From: Streptomyces griseus
GTDB lineage: Bacteria; Actinomycetota; Actinomycetes; Streptomycetales; Streptomycetaceae
NCBI RefSeq assembly: GCF_900460065.1
Contig: NZ_UAVD01000037.1
Coordinates: 62,001-126,000, forward strand
Direction: 5' to 3'
Length of the DNA: 64,000 bases
The translations under genes and the position numbers were made by a program. Under the pieces are notes generated by a model that made no database searches, was not told the DNA's origin, and saw only the letters and a list, made by a program, of their open reading frames with translations. Below, in pieces: positions 1 through 7,788 of the stretch. Position 1 is the stretch's first letter, and the number at the start of each line of letters is the position of its first letter.

Positions 1-316
1 CGTGCACCGGGGTGACCGGGGCGCCGGTGGCGTCGACCGTTTCGCACAGCCGCTGGAGCATCTCCGGCGACGAGTCCACGCCGACGACCTCGCCGGAGAG
101 CCGGGAGAGCGGGACGGCGACGCGTCCGGTGCCCACGCCGAGTTCGAGGGTGCCTCCGCCGGGGTGCCAGGAGGCGAGGACCTCGGCGGTGCGTTCTGCG
201 GAGCCGTCGTGGGGCAGCAGACGGTCGTAGAAGTCGGCGAACACCCTTCCGTAGCCGATGTCCTGGACCTCGGGAGCGGTGGCCACGGGGGTCGAGGAGG
301 GGGCGGCGGTGCTCAT
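1..316 (-). CDS. Class I SAM-dependent methyltransferase, N-terminal part (CypM/LinM-like; 3' end outside window)
   Basis: The minus-strand frame is open from an ATG at 316 to the window edge, giving 105 residues of an N-terminus. The SAM-binding glycine motif LELGVGTGRVAVPL is followed by an acidic strand end in VVGVDSSPEML, as expected of a Rossmann-fold methyltransferase. Its ATG overlaps the stop of the upstream gene in an ATGA, so it is translationally coupled to the CypH/CypL-like pair. In linaridin clusters the enzyme in this position (CypM) puts two methyl groups on the N-terminal amine of the mature peptide. That role fits here because three precursors would expose Ala at the predicted new N-terminus. 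The family is clear from sequence; the substrate is inferred from context. The C-terminal half is not visible. Confidence 0.85.
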   Translation of the reverse strand, partial: MSTAAPSSTPVATAPEVQDIGYGRVFADFYDRLLPHDGSAERTAEVLASWHPGGGTLELGVGTGRVAVPLSRLSGEVVGVDSSPEMLQRLCETVDATGAPVTPVH

Positions 317-921
317 ACGGTCTCGCTTTCTCGCACCGGTGCCGCGGTCTCGCGCATCGGTGTGTAGGGGGAGAGGAAGATGATCTCGGGCTCCTCGGCC
401 TTGTCGTAGCCCGATTCCTGGACCAGGGCGAACTGGAAGCCCTTGACGTCCGGCGTGCCGGACCGCTCGATCTCCTCGCGGAAGAACGTGCGCAGGATCC
501 GGAAGGACGGCAGGGTCGCGGCCACCTCGAACCCGCGGTCGAGGACGCGCAGGATCTCGCTGCCCAGGTCGTACACCGCCTTCTCGGCACGCCGTTCGGG
601 GAACCAGACGAACTGGCGGGCGCGGCGGCCCTGGATGACCTCCAGCGCGGACCAGTCGGAGGTCTCGCCCGCCTCGTCGAGGGTGCGGTAGTAGAACTGG
701 AAGTCGTGCTGGGCCGGAGTCGGGGCGAAGAAGCGCCAGTTGGGGAAGATGCTGGAGAGCGGGTCGAGCCGCTGGACCCGGTCGAAGGACGGGTGCGGGT
801 GCTGGCAGCAGACGGCGCCGAGGAAGACGACGCCGGCCACGAGGCGGACCTTGCCGTCCGCGCCGCCGAAGGCGCGGTTCAGCAGCGAACCCGTGGCGGT
901 CGGGAGACGGGGTGTGCTCAT
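313..921 (-). CDS. Small one-TM protein with FFAP motif, CypL/LinL-like linaridin maturation partner
   Basis: A 202-residue protein. ATG at 921 was chosen because it overlaps the stop of the upstream gene as ATGA; the open frame extends further upstream but inside that gene. A single hydrophobic segment lies near residues 25-40. It is followed by FPNWRFFAPTPAQHDF, a motif that I associate with small proteins encoded next to HTTM-domain membrane proteins. The rest is a soluble, mixed domain. Position between the HTTM-hydrolase gene and the methyltransferase gene, with four-base overlaps on both sides, matches the H-L-M arrangement of linaridin clusters. There the small L protein works with the H protein in dehydration and/or epimerisation of the peptide. 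The function here is inferred from neighbourhood and architecture; sequence alone does not prove the family. Confidence 0.7.
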   Translation of the reverse strand: MSTPRLPTATGSLLNRAFGGADGKVRLVAGVVFLGAVCCQHPHPSFDRVQRLDPLSSIFPNWRFFAPTPAQHDFQFYYRTLDEAGETSDWSALEVIQGRRARQFVWFPERRAEKAVYDLGSEILRVLDRGFEVAATLPSFRILRTFFREEIERSGTPDVKGFQFALVQESGYDKAEEPEIIFLSPYTPMRETAAPVRESETV

Positions 922-2867
922 CGGTCCTCCTCGGACGCGGTGGACAGGCCGGACGGCTGCGCACCGTTCAGGAGCCGGGACTCCGGTTCCCGCCCGGCGG
1001 TGTCGGCCAGGAAGGCCAGCAGGTGGCGGAGCGTCTCGGCGGCGTACTGGGGGTCCGTGAGGATGCCGTCGTGGTCGGCGCTCTCGATGACGACGTTGCG
1101 GACGGTCCGGCCCTCGGTGTGGGCGTCCGCGAGGTCCTTGTGCATCAGCAGGTGGTCGGGGTCGCGGTCCACGGTCCGCTGGGCGGAGAGCACCAGGGCA
1201 TGGGTGTCCAGGGCGTCGAGCGGCCCGGTGAAGGAGGGGAAGTCCCGCTCGACGGCCTTCCACTCACGCACCGCGGCCGTCCACACGCGGGAGTCCGCGA
1301 ACTCCGTCCTGACCTTGTCCCGCACCTGTTCGGGCAGGTTGGCGACCGGCTCGGGCGCCCGCATCAGCACCCCGAAACCCAGCCGCAGGCTGATGGCCAT
1401 GGTGCGCAGGCCCTCCCCGATCCGCGGGGCGGTGGCGCCCTGCTGCGCCGACCGGTTGAGCTGTCCGGGATGCGAACTGTCGACGTACACGACGGAGTTC
1501 ACCCGGGAGCCCAGCCTGACCGCCGCGCGGCGGGAGATCTCGCCGCCCAGGGAGTGGCCCATCAGCACCACTTGACGCCCCTCCGGGACCGCCGCGCCGA
1601 TCAGGTCGACCAGGTCGTCGACCGACTCCTCCAGCGTGTACTCCCCGTCCGCGCGGCGCCGGCTGGGGCCGTAGCCGGCCCTGTTGTACATCAGCCACTG
1701 CCGGTCCCCGCCGACGAGGGCGCGGGCGATCCAGGCGAAGTACGCGGGGCAGGCGCCCAGCCCGTGGACGAAGACCACCACCGGGTCCGCACTCCGGCGG
1801 TCGAGGGTGCTCTGCACGCTCAGTTCGTTGCCGTGCCGGGTGGTGACGACGGTGCCGCCGTGCGGGGCGTCGGTGACGCGCAGCCGCCGGGCCACCGCGA
1901 TCGTCCCCAGCACGGCCGCGCCGCCCGCCGCCAGCAGGGCCACCGCGGCCGGCATGGTGTCGTCGCGGCCCGCCACCGCGGGGTGGCTGCGCGGCGTACT
2001 GGTGTAGGCGACCATCGGGTGCATCGCGGCGAAGGCCGGGAGGAACCTGCCGAGGCCCATGACGTAGCCGTTGGCCACGTGGAAGAGGACGGCGCCGCTC
2101 AGCACCGGGCGGGTCAGCCGGCCGCCCTTCAGGTAGAGCACCGGGAACAGGCACTCCAGGCTCAGCACTCCGTAGACGAGGGCGCGGGTCGTGCGCGGGT
2201 GGTGGTGGACCAGCTTCCAGATCCCCTCGTGCCCGTACGTCCTGGTCCGCATCACCCCCGCCAGCGCGGCCCCCGACCGCCAGTCGGGACCGAGCAGCTT
2301 GACCCAGCCGGAGATCAGGTAGGACAGGTTCCCCTGGAGCGCGACGTACCAGATCAGGGCGTCCTGAGTGCGGGACGAGGGGGCGAGCCTGGCCAGCCCG
2401 GTCACGGTCTGCACCATGGTGGACGCCTGGTCGGAGCCGTCGGTGCCGTAGCGCTCGCCCGGGTAGAGCAACGCCCCGCTGACGCCGAGGTAGAGGGTGG
2501 CGGCCCCGCGCCACCGGCCGTTGCCGGGCAGCATGAGGGCAGCGCTCGCGGCCACCCGCCCGACGTGCAGCGCCCGGTTGGTCCGCTCGTCGGAGGCCAG
2601 GTCCAGCAGCTTGCGGAAGGGCCTGCCGTAACGGGCGTACGCGTCACGGGAGATGGCCCAATCGTTCATCCGGCTCGACCGGTGATCCCGGCGGCGCGCG
2701 AGGTGCTCGACGCTGGACAGCAGGGACGTCGTCGCGGCCAGTCGCTCGGTTGCGCCCATGGCTTGCTCGCGGGAGAGCGGGACGGGGCCTTGCAGGGCGG
2801 ACAGGACAGCGCGCAGCGTCGGCCGCAGCCTGCTGGGTCCACTCGGTCTGGTAAGGCGTGAGGGCAT
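918..2867 (-). CDS. HTTM-like membrane domain fused to alpha/beta hydrolase (CypH/LinH-like)
   Basis: 649 residues. ATG at 2867 is preceded by GGAAGG about 8 nt upstream; the frame stays open to 3122 but those residues are Pro/Arg-rich and unlike coding sequence. The N-terminal half (about 70-330) is a multi-helix membrane region with HTTM character: YVALQGNLSYLISGWVKLLG, then LECLFPVLYL and VANGYVMGLGRFLP. The C-terminal half (about 350-645) is an alpha/beta hydrolase: oxyanion strand VVVFVHGLG, nucleophile elbow MGHSLGG with Ser439, and a late His in ESADHDGI. A one-chain membrane domain plus hydrolase is the layout of CypH of cypemycin-type linaridins; from memory, legonaridin splits it into two proteins. 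In those systems H and L are needed for Thr dehydration and for D-residues. The hydrolase triad looks intact, so chemistry other than hydrolysis is an inference from the family. Confidence 0.8.
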   Translation of the reverse strand: MPSRLTRPSGPSRLRPTLRAVLSALQGPVPLSREQAMGATERLAATTSLLSSVEHLARRRDHRSSRMNDWAISRDAYARYGRPFRKLLDLASDERTNRALHVGRVAASAALMLPGNGRWRGAATLYLGVSGALLYPGERYGTDGSDQASTMVQTVTGLARLAPSSRTQDALIWYVALQGNLSYLISGWVKLLGPDWRSGAALAGVMRTRTYGHEGIWKLVHHHPRTTRALVYGVLSLECLFPVLYLKGGRLTRPVLSGAVLFHVANGYVMGLGRFLPAFAAMHPMVAYTSTPRSHPAVAGRDDTMPAAVALLAAGGAAVLGTIAVARRLRVTDAPHGGTVVTTRHGNELSVQSTLDRRSADPVVVFVHGLGACPAYFAWIARALVGGDRQWLMYNRAGYGPSRRRADGEYTLEESVDDLVDLIGAAVPEGRQVVLMGHSLGGEISRRAAVRLGSRVNSVVYVDSSHPGQLNRSAQQGATAPRIGEGLRTMAISLRLGFGVLMRAPEPVANLPEQVRDKVRTEFADSRVWTAAVREWKAVERDFPSFTGPLDALDTHALVLSAQRTVDRDPDHLLMHKDLADAHTEGRTVRNVVIESADHDGILTDPQYAAETLRHLLAFLADTAGREPESRLLNGAQPSGLSTASEEDR

Positions 2868-3301
2868 GGACGGGCCTTCCGTGCTGGGGACGAACGAGGC
2901 GGGGGGCTTTTGGGGACGAGGCGGAGGGAGCGGGCAGCGCTCGGGCCGGTACGGGGTCCCACGGGCCCGGCGGGGTGCTGCCCGGGGGCGCGACGGGGCG
3001 TGCGGGACGGGCTCCCGCCGGGCCGGGCTCGTGCCGGGCGGGGCCGTTCGTGCCGGGGCCGGGCCGCGAGTCCGGGCGGGGTGGCATGGGCGGGCGACCG
3101 CCCTGGAGGCGCTCGTCCCCACGCCACCCGCGCACCGTCGCTCCCGGCCGGCCCCGGCACGGTGGCCGCGGCTCCCCGTGCCGGAGCCGGGGCGACGGAC
3201 CTACCGCCCGGCGCCCGGGCCGCCGTTGCGGCCCACCGCCCCCTGGGACGTCACCGCGATCAGAGGGTTCCCCCACCGGTGACGGGGACGGCGTGAGGAG
3301 C
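2868..3301. other. 434-nt leader between the precursor genes and the maturation genes; no gene recognised
   Basis: Extremely GC-rich spacer between the last precursor (stop at 3302) and the start of the H-like gene. Several open frames cross it, but their residues are mostly Arg, Pro, Ala and Gly and none has a ribosome site with a credible protein. The spacing would allow a processing or attenuation point that lets precursor mRNA outnumber maturation-enzyme mRNA, but I did not find one clean hairpin with a T-tract. Confidence 0.4.
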
Positions 3302-3502
3302 TCACATCGGGAGCTCGACGTTGCCGCCGCAGTGGTTGTAACCGGCGGCGAAGGCGTTCACCAAGGCGACGCCGAGGGCCACGCCGGCCACGACCCCGGG
3401 GGTCGCGGTGACCGGCGCGAGGGACGACAGCGCCCGGCCGGGGTCGGACTCGGACAGACCGCCGGCGCCGCGCAGGGCGGCCGGAGTCGGAGACATGCTC
3501 AT
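3302..3502 (-). CDS. Linaridin-type precursor peptide, copy nearest the enzymes (66 aa, NVELPM end)
   Basis: 66 residues from ATG 3502, with GAGGAG six bases upstream. The leader carries GLSESD near residues 15-20 and PVTATP at residues 30-35, which fits the linaridin PxxxTP motif. In cypemycin the cut falls inside this motif, so the mature peptide would begin Ala33-Thr34-Pro35, with Thr34 the dehydrobutyrine candidate. The predicted core is rich in Ala, Gly and Val, has one Cys in YNHCGG, and ends NVELPM like two sister genes. It has no C-terminal Cys, so the AviCys ring of cypemycin is not expected. Precursor status rests on size, the shared leader, repetition of the gene and adjacency to H/L/M-like genes. 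Confidence 0.8.
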   Translation of the reverse strand: MSMSPTPAALRGAGGLSESDPGRALSSLAPVTATPGVVAGVALGVALVNAFAAGYNHCGGNVELPM

Positions 3503-3559
3503 GGGGCTCTCCTCACTGGAGTGATGGAACGAAACGGTCCGGTGCAGGGGGACGCGCGC

Positions 3560-3754
3560 CTACATCGGGAGTTCGACGTTGCCCGTCGCCGCGCGGCCGG
3601 CCGCGTAACCGGCGACGAACGCGACTCCCATGGTCGCCGCGATGGCCACCGGGGTCGCGGCGACCGGCGCGAGGGTCGGCAGCGTCACGCCGGCGTCGGA
3701 CTCGGTGAGGGCACCGGTCGCGGTCAGGACGGCCGGAGCGGAGGACTTGTTCAT
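3560..3754 (-). CDS. Linaridin-type precursor peptide (64 aa, NVELPM end)
   Basis: 64 residues from ATG 3754, with GGAGAG four bases upstream. The leader reads AVLTATGALTESD at residues 8-20 and PVAATP at 30-35, in register with its neighbours. The predicted core begins Ala33-Thr34-Pro35 and runs 32 residues through a hydrophobic Ala/Val/Gly stretch (AIAATMGVAFVAGYAAG) to TGNVELPM. There is no Cys. Thr34, Thr41 and Thr58 are the hydroxyl residues available for dehydration. Three of four genes share core ends but differ in the middle, which suggests duplication and divergence under a common maturation machinery. Confidence 0.8.
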   Translation of the reverse strand: MNKSSAPAVLTATGALTESDAGVTLPTLAPVAATPVAIAATMGVAFVAGYAAGRAATGNVELPM

Positions 3755-3824
3755 GAAACTCTCCTACGGGTGAGATGTCGGTACGGGTGAGATGCGGGGC
3801 CACCCGCGAGGGCGGCCCGTCGGG

Positions 3825-3998
3825 CTACTGCGGGAGCTGAATGACGCTTCCGGTGAGGCAGACCGAGACCTCGACGCATGCCGTCATGGTGAACGTGACG
3901 GAGGCGACCGGAACGGTGTCGAGCAGCGCCCGGCCGTGGTCGGACTCGGACAGGGCACCGGTCTCGGAGAGAACGGCCGGTATCGAAGCGGTGTTCAA
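3825..3998 (-). CDS. Divergent linaridin-type precursor peptide with TTG start and two Cys (57 aa)
   Basis: 57 residues if started at TTG 3998, which sits six bases after a clear GAGGAG. No in-frame ATG lies near the leader; an upstream ATG would add residues unlike the sisters. The leader AVLSETGALSESD at 8-20 matches the neighbouring genes residue by residue and P30 is in the same register, but PxxxTP has decayed to PVASVT. The core is distinct: TMTACVEVSVCLTGSVIQLPQ, with Cys41 and Cys47, several Thr/Ser and a QLPQ end in place of ELPM. It may give a different product from the same enzymes, or a partner peptide. The rare TTG start suggests lower expression than the sisters. Confidence 0.7.
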   Translation of the reverse strand: MNTASIPAVLSETGALSESDHGRALLDTVPVASVTFTMTACVEVSVCLTGSVIQLPQ

Positions 3999-4289
3999 GG
4001 ACTTCTCCTCGCTGGTGGGCGGCCGGTGGGGTGACGCCATGGGCGGACGACGCCGACGGGACGGACCCACGGGTGCGGGCGCCGCATGCCGTCGGCCGCG
4101 TGCCCTGTCGGCGGACGGCCTTCGCCTCGTGGAGCCGCTTTCGGCGCGGCAACCGACGCGGGCGGCCCCTGACGGGGACACGGCTCCGAAAGGAGGGCGT
4201 GGGACGGGCCGCCCCGGTGGGAACGGCGGGTGTCCGGGCCGCGCGCCGGGCGTCTTCCCCGGCGGATACGGATGGTGGGGTGCCGCCGC

Positions 4290-4493
4290 CTACATCGGCA
4301 GTTCGACGTTGCCGCCATTGGCCAGATGGCGAGCGGCCACGCCGGCCGCGAAGGCGACCACCACGGCACCCGCGGTGGCCACGACGGCCGGGGTCGCGGC
4401 GACCGGGGACGCGCCCCCGAACACCTGCCCACCGGCGCTCTCGTCGAGCGGGGCGACGCCCCTGGTCCAACCGGGTTGTCTGAATTCGGGCAT
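4290..4493 (-). CDS. Linaridin-type precursor peptide, first in the operon (67 aa, NVELPM end)
   Basis: 67 residues from ATG 4493, with AAGGAGAG just upstream. The N-terminal leader differs from the other three (PLDESAGG in place of GALSESD), but PVAATP is again at residues 30-35 and the end is again NVELPM. The predicted core begins Ala33-Thr34-Pro35 and is dominated by Ala and Val (AVVATAGAVVVAFAAGVAA). There is no Cys. As the first gene of the minus-strand array it should lie closest to the promoter. The 291-nt gap to the next precursor holds no further recognisable peptide. Confidence 0.78.
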   Translation of the reverse strand: MPEFRQPGWTRGVAPLDESAGGQVFGGASPVAATPAVVATAGAVVVAFAAGVAARHLANGGNVELPM

Positions 4494-5330
4494 GTCTCTC
4501 CTTCATCGATGAGCCGTCACCGGGGCCCATCCAGGCGCGCGCAAGCGCACCCGGGAGCCGGCCCCCGCGTGAACAGACGATCTGTGATGCGCTCCACACG
4601 ATGCCGAGCGCCCGACGCAAAGGGAAGACCACTCAGCTGGCATGAGGATGCGGACTCGGACGCAACATGCTGCGGGTTCGGGCGAGGGGGTATGCGGCGC
4701 GTGCCGCGTCCGTTAACCCGCCCTGGAACGCGTGGTGTTGAGCGCGATCGGCGGAGCTTCCCCGACGCTTCGCGAGGCCATCTCGGCGGCAGCTCGAACA
4801 GCTGACGGGTACTCGGCGAGCCCGGACGTGACGTCAAACGGCGGGAGCGTCTTGCTGCGCACGCTGCCGGACCGGAACCTGCTCCGGTCGACCCGAACGG
4901 GCAGACCTGCCCTGCCGGACCAGCGCGGTCGGTGCGATCACTGGTGGAGGCTCGAACCCCGCCGGACTGCCGGCCAGCACGACCGAGTGCGACGCCGCTT
5001 CCGGCAGGCCGGTCGAGACCTTGTCAGCGACTGGCGGAATGTCATCAACGCCAACGCGGCGCTCAAGCGCGGAGGTTGCTTCACCTGGAAGTTCGGAGCC
5101 ACTGTGGGCCACGGCGTCCACGGTTGGGCACGTCCTGACTCCCCGGCACCCGACCCAACTGTCCACCGGATCGAAGGCGCTGCGGCGATTGCCACCGTGG
5201 TAATTCCACTGCTGTCACGCCGCTACGGCGTGACCGTCACGCGGGCGGCGGCAGCATCGCGCGCCGGGTGCCGCACCGAACCGGTACCGCCCCGACGCGC
5301 GATCTGCCGCAACTCCTCCAGGTCGGAGCG
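4494..5330. other. 837-nt region with no convincing gene; upstream region of the RiPP operon
   Basis: Open frames exist on both strands (for example plus 4732-5334 and minus 4834-5166), but neither has a ribosome site, a recognisable domain or the sharp third-position bias of the neighbours. Base composition is somewhat less GC-rich than the flanks, so a decayed gene is possible. The promoter of the precursor operon should lie near 4500-4740. A short inverted repeat ACAGA-CGA-TCTGT at 4573-4585 is the only operator-like symmetry I noticed there. Confidence 0.4.
5214..5234 (-). terminator. Perfect 9-bp hairpin downstream of the HTH-MurA gene
   Basis: GTCACGCCG and CGGCGTGAC flank a three-base loop CTA. 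The hairpin lies about 100 nt past the stop of the minus-strand HTH-MurA gene. There is no T-tract, which is common for streptomycete terminators. Confidence 0.5.
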
Positions 5331-6860
5331 CTAGATGTCCCGGAAGATCTCGATCTGCGCGCCCACCGAGTTCAGCCGCTCGGCCAGTTCCTCGTAACCG
5401 CGGTTGATCACGTAGACGTTGCGCAGTACGGAGGTGCCTTCCGCCGCCATCATCGCCAGCAGCACCACCACGGCGGGCCGCAGGGCGGGCGGGCACATCA
5501 TCTCCGCGGCGCGCCAGCGGGTCGGGCCCTCGACCAGGACCCGGTGGGGGTCGAGGAGTTGGAGGCGTCCGCCGAGGCGGTTGAGGTCGGTCAGGTAGAT
5601 CGCGCGGTTGTCGTAGACCCAGTCGTGGATCAGGGTCTGGCCGTGCGCGGCGGCGGCGATGGCCGCGAAGAACGGGACGTTGTCGATGTTGAGGCCGGGG
5701 AACGGCATCGGGTGGATCTTGTCGATCGGGGCCTCCAGCTTGGAGGGCCGCACCGTCAGGTCCACCAGGCGGGTGCGCGCGTTGTCGGCCGCGTACTCCG
5801 GGGTGCGGTCGCAGTCGAGGCCCATCTCCTCCAGGACCGCGAGCTCGATCTCCAGGAACTCGATCGGCACCCGGCGGATGGTGAGTTCGGACTCGGTCAC
5901 CACCGCGGCGGCCAGCAGGCTCATCGCCTCGACCGGGTCCTCGGAGGGGGAGTAGTCCACGTCCACGTCGATCTGCGGGACCCCGTGCACGGTGAGCGTC
6001 GTCGTACCGACTCCGTCGACCCGTACGCCCAGGGCCTCCAGGAAGAAGCACAGGTCCTGGACCATGTAGTTGGACGAGGCGTTGCGGATGACCGTCGTGC
6101 CGTCGTGGCGGGCGGCCGCCAGCAGGGCGTTCTCGGTCACCGTGTCGCCGCGCTCGGTCAGCACGATGGGGCGGTCCGGGGCGACGGTGCGGTCGACCTG
6201 TGCGTGGTAGAGGCCCTCCGTCGCGGCGATCTCCAGGCCGAACCGGCGCAGCGCGATCATGTGCGGCTCGATCGTGCGGGTGCCCAGGTCGCAGCCGCCC
6301 GCGTACGGCAGGGTGAACTGCTCCGTCCGGTGCAGCAGCGGACCCAGGAACATGATGATCGAGCGGGTGCGGCGCGCGGCGTCGGCGTCGATCGCCGCCA
6401 GGTCCAGTTGCGCGGGCGGCACGATCTCCAGGTCCACGCCGTCGTTGATCCAGCGGGTGCGCACCCCGATGGAGTTCAGCACCTCCAGGAGCCGGAACAC
6501 CTCCTCGATCCGGGCCACCCGGCGCAGCACCGTCCGCCCCTTGTTGAGGAGCGAGGCGCACAGCAGTGCGACGCAGGCGTTCTTGCTGGTCTTGACGTCG
6601 ATGGCCCCGGAGAGCCGGCGGCCGCCGACGACCCGCAGATGCATGGGCCCGGCGTAACCGAGCGACACGATCTCGCTGTCGAGGGCTTCACCGATGCGGG
6701 CGATCATCTCAAGGCTGATGTTCTGGTTGCCGCGCTCGATGCGGTTGACGGCGCTCTGGCTGGTGGCGAGCGCCTCGGCCAGCTGCGTCTGTGTCCAGCC
6801 CCGGTGCTGACGGGCGTCACGGATGAGCTTGCCGATGCGTACGAGGTAGTCGTCTGACAT
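5331..6860 (-). CDS. murA: UDP-GlcNAc 1-carboxyvinyltransferase-like protein with N-terminal XRE helix-turn-helix
   Basis: 509 residues, about 80 longer than ordinary MurA. Residues 5-60 are a Cro/C1-type HTH (RDARQHRGWTQTQLAEALAT, then SQSAVNRIERGNQNISLEMI). Residues 73-509 are an EPSP-synthase-fold MurA domain with the conserved Lys-Asn pair K93-N94 in TSKNACVALL, active-site Cys190 in AGGCDLGTRTIEPH, and HPMPFPGLNIDN in the C-terminal half. MurA transfers enolpyruvate from PEP to UDP-GlcNAc, the first committed step of peptidoglycan synthesis. Retention of the catalytic Cys argues that it is an enzyme. The HTH suggests that it also binds DNA, perhaps sensing cell-wall precursor. A near-perfect palindrome just upstream of its start is a candidate autoregulatory site. 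S. coelicolor has, from memory, such a MurA paralogue next to aconitase, so this is likely the second MurA of the cell. Confidence 0.9.
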   Translation of the reverse strand: MSDDYLVRIGKLIRDARQHRGWTQTQLAEALATSQSAVNRIERGNQNISLEMIARIGEALDSEIVSLGYAGPMHLRVVGGRRLSGAIDVKTSKNACVALLCASLLNKGRTVLRRVARIEEVFRLLEVLNSIGVRTRWINDGVDLEIVPPAQLDLAAIDADAARRTRSIIMFLGPLLHRTEQFTLPYAGGCDLGTRTIEPHMIALRRFGLEIAATEGLYHAQVDRTVAPDRPIVLTERGDTVTENALLAAARHDGTTVIRNASSNYMVQDLCFFLEALGVRVDGVGTTTLTVHGVPQIDVDVDYSPSEDPVEAMSLLAAAVVTESELTIRRVPIEFLEIELAVLEEMGLDCDRTPEYAADNARTRLVDLTVRPSKLEAPIDKIHPMPFPGLNIDNVPFFAAIAAAAHGQTLIHDWVYDNRAIYLTDLNRLGGRLQLLDPHRVLVEGPTRWRAAEMMCPPALRPAVVVLLAMMAAEGTSVLRNVYVINRGYEELAERLNSVGAQIEIFRDI

Positions 6861-6871
6861 GACGGCAGGTT

Positions 6872-6887
6872 ATCTCAGATATGAGAT
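6872..6887 (-). promoter_or_regulatory. Operator-like palindrome upstream of HTH-MurA gene
   Basis: ATCTCA-GATA-TGAGAT is a perfect 6+6 inverted repeat 12-27 nt before the ATG at 6860. It is of a size and position suited to autoregulation by the XRE domain of the encoded protein. Binding is inferred. Confidence 0.5.
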
Positions 6888-7021
6888 GAGGCTGCTGTGG
6901 GGGTGTGCCGTTCGAGTGACGGGTGTGTACCGGCTCCGCGTACAGGCCTCTCCCCATCGTGCCCCGCGCCGGAGCGAAGGGCGCGGCCCGCGCGTCCGTC
7001 CGAGCGAGCGGCCACAGCCGA

Positions 7022-7059
7022 CCGCGCCCCCTCGCACGCTTCGGTGTGAGGGGGCGCGG
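7022..7059 (-). terminator. Long hairpin downstream of the RidA gene
   Basis: Arms at 7022-7037 and 7044-7059 (CCGCGCCCCCTC pairing with GAGGGGGCGCGG, extended by four pairs including one G-T) enclose the loop GCTTCG. It lies about 30 nt past the RidA stop. Confidence 0.6.
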
Positions 7060-7089
7060 AGGGGGCGCGGACGGTGCGGGCCGTTGCCG

Positions 7090-7542
7090 CTACGCCGACG
7101 GGAGGCGGGCCGGGTCGCCGGACGCCGGGGTGTCGAGGACGGCGGCCACGGCTTCGATCTCGACGAGCTGGTCCGCGTAGCCGAGCACGGTGACGCCCAT
7201 CAGGGTGCTGGGCACGTCGTGGTCGCCGAAGGAGTCCCGGACCACCGCCCACGCGGTCACGAGGTCCTCCTGCCGGGCCGACGCCACGAGGACCCGGGTG
7301 CTGATGACGTCCTGGACGGAAGCGCCCGCGTCGGCGAGCGCCGTCCGCAGGTTCTCCACGGCCTTTGCCGCCTGGCCCGCGTAGTCCCCCACGGCCACGG
7401 TGTCACCGTGCTCGTCGAGCGGGCACGAACCGGCGAGGAAGATCAGCCGGGATCCGGCGGGCGCGGTGGCCGCGTAGGCGTACTCGGCCACGTCGGAGAG
7501 GGAGCGGGATCGGATCAGCGAAACGGCGCTGGCGCGGGTCAC
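7090..7542 (-). CDS. RidA/YjgF family enamine/imine deaminase-like protein
   Basis: About 150 residues from GTG 7542, chosen because AGGAG lies upstream and the protein then has the usual RidA length; the spacing (10 nt) is long and an ATG further upstream at about 7587 is possible. The RidA core is evident: LIFLAGSCPLDEHGDTVAVGD, then QAAKAVENLRTALADAGAS, DVISTRVLVA and the C-terminal VEIEAVAAVL. Family members hydrolyse reactive 2-aminoacrylate or other enamines, or act in catabolic pathways. I do not see the Arg-Glu signature clearly enough to claim the archetypal activity. It is a single gene, divergent from the VOC gene. Confidence 0.8.
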   Translation of the reverse strand: MTRASAVSLIRSRSLSDVAEYAYAATAPAGSRLIFLAGSCPLDEHGDTVAVGDYAGQAAKAVENLRTALADAGASVQDVISTRVLVASARQEDLVTAWAVVRDSFGDHDVPSTLMGVTVLGYADQLVEIEAVAAVLDTPASGDPARLPSA

Positions 7543-7788
7543 GGTGGTGCGTCTCCTGGTGCTGAGGTCGGTCCTGGAGCCCTCCATCCTTGCAGCGTGC
7601 TCCGCGGTGCGCCCGCGCATTTTTCCGCTGGGCCGAACACGCGCCCCGCGTCGTCCACTTGGGCGGAACGCGGCGCGCGGGACGTCAGCCGATCGGCGAT
7701 CCGGCGCCCAAGCCCCCTACCGCTGCCGCGGCTTCGGCGGCGGCGAAAACCACCTGCCCGGCGAGCGGTGCGCCGCTACGGTGGCCGG

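Noticed and set aside
4945..4965. A T-loop-like GGTTCGAGCC on the minus strand, as in a tRNA
   Set aside because: The flanking bases do not form a T-stem of five pairs or an acceptor stem, and no anticodon arm can be drawn.
4732..5334. A 200-codon plus-strand frame in the gene-poor stretch
   Set aside because: No ribosome site, no recognisable domain, poor third-position bias, and it is contradicted by an equally long antisense frame.
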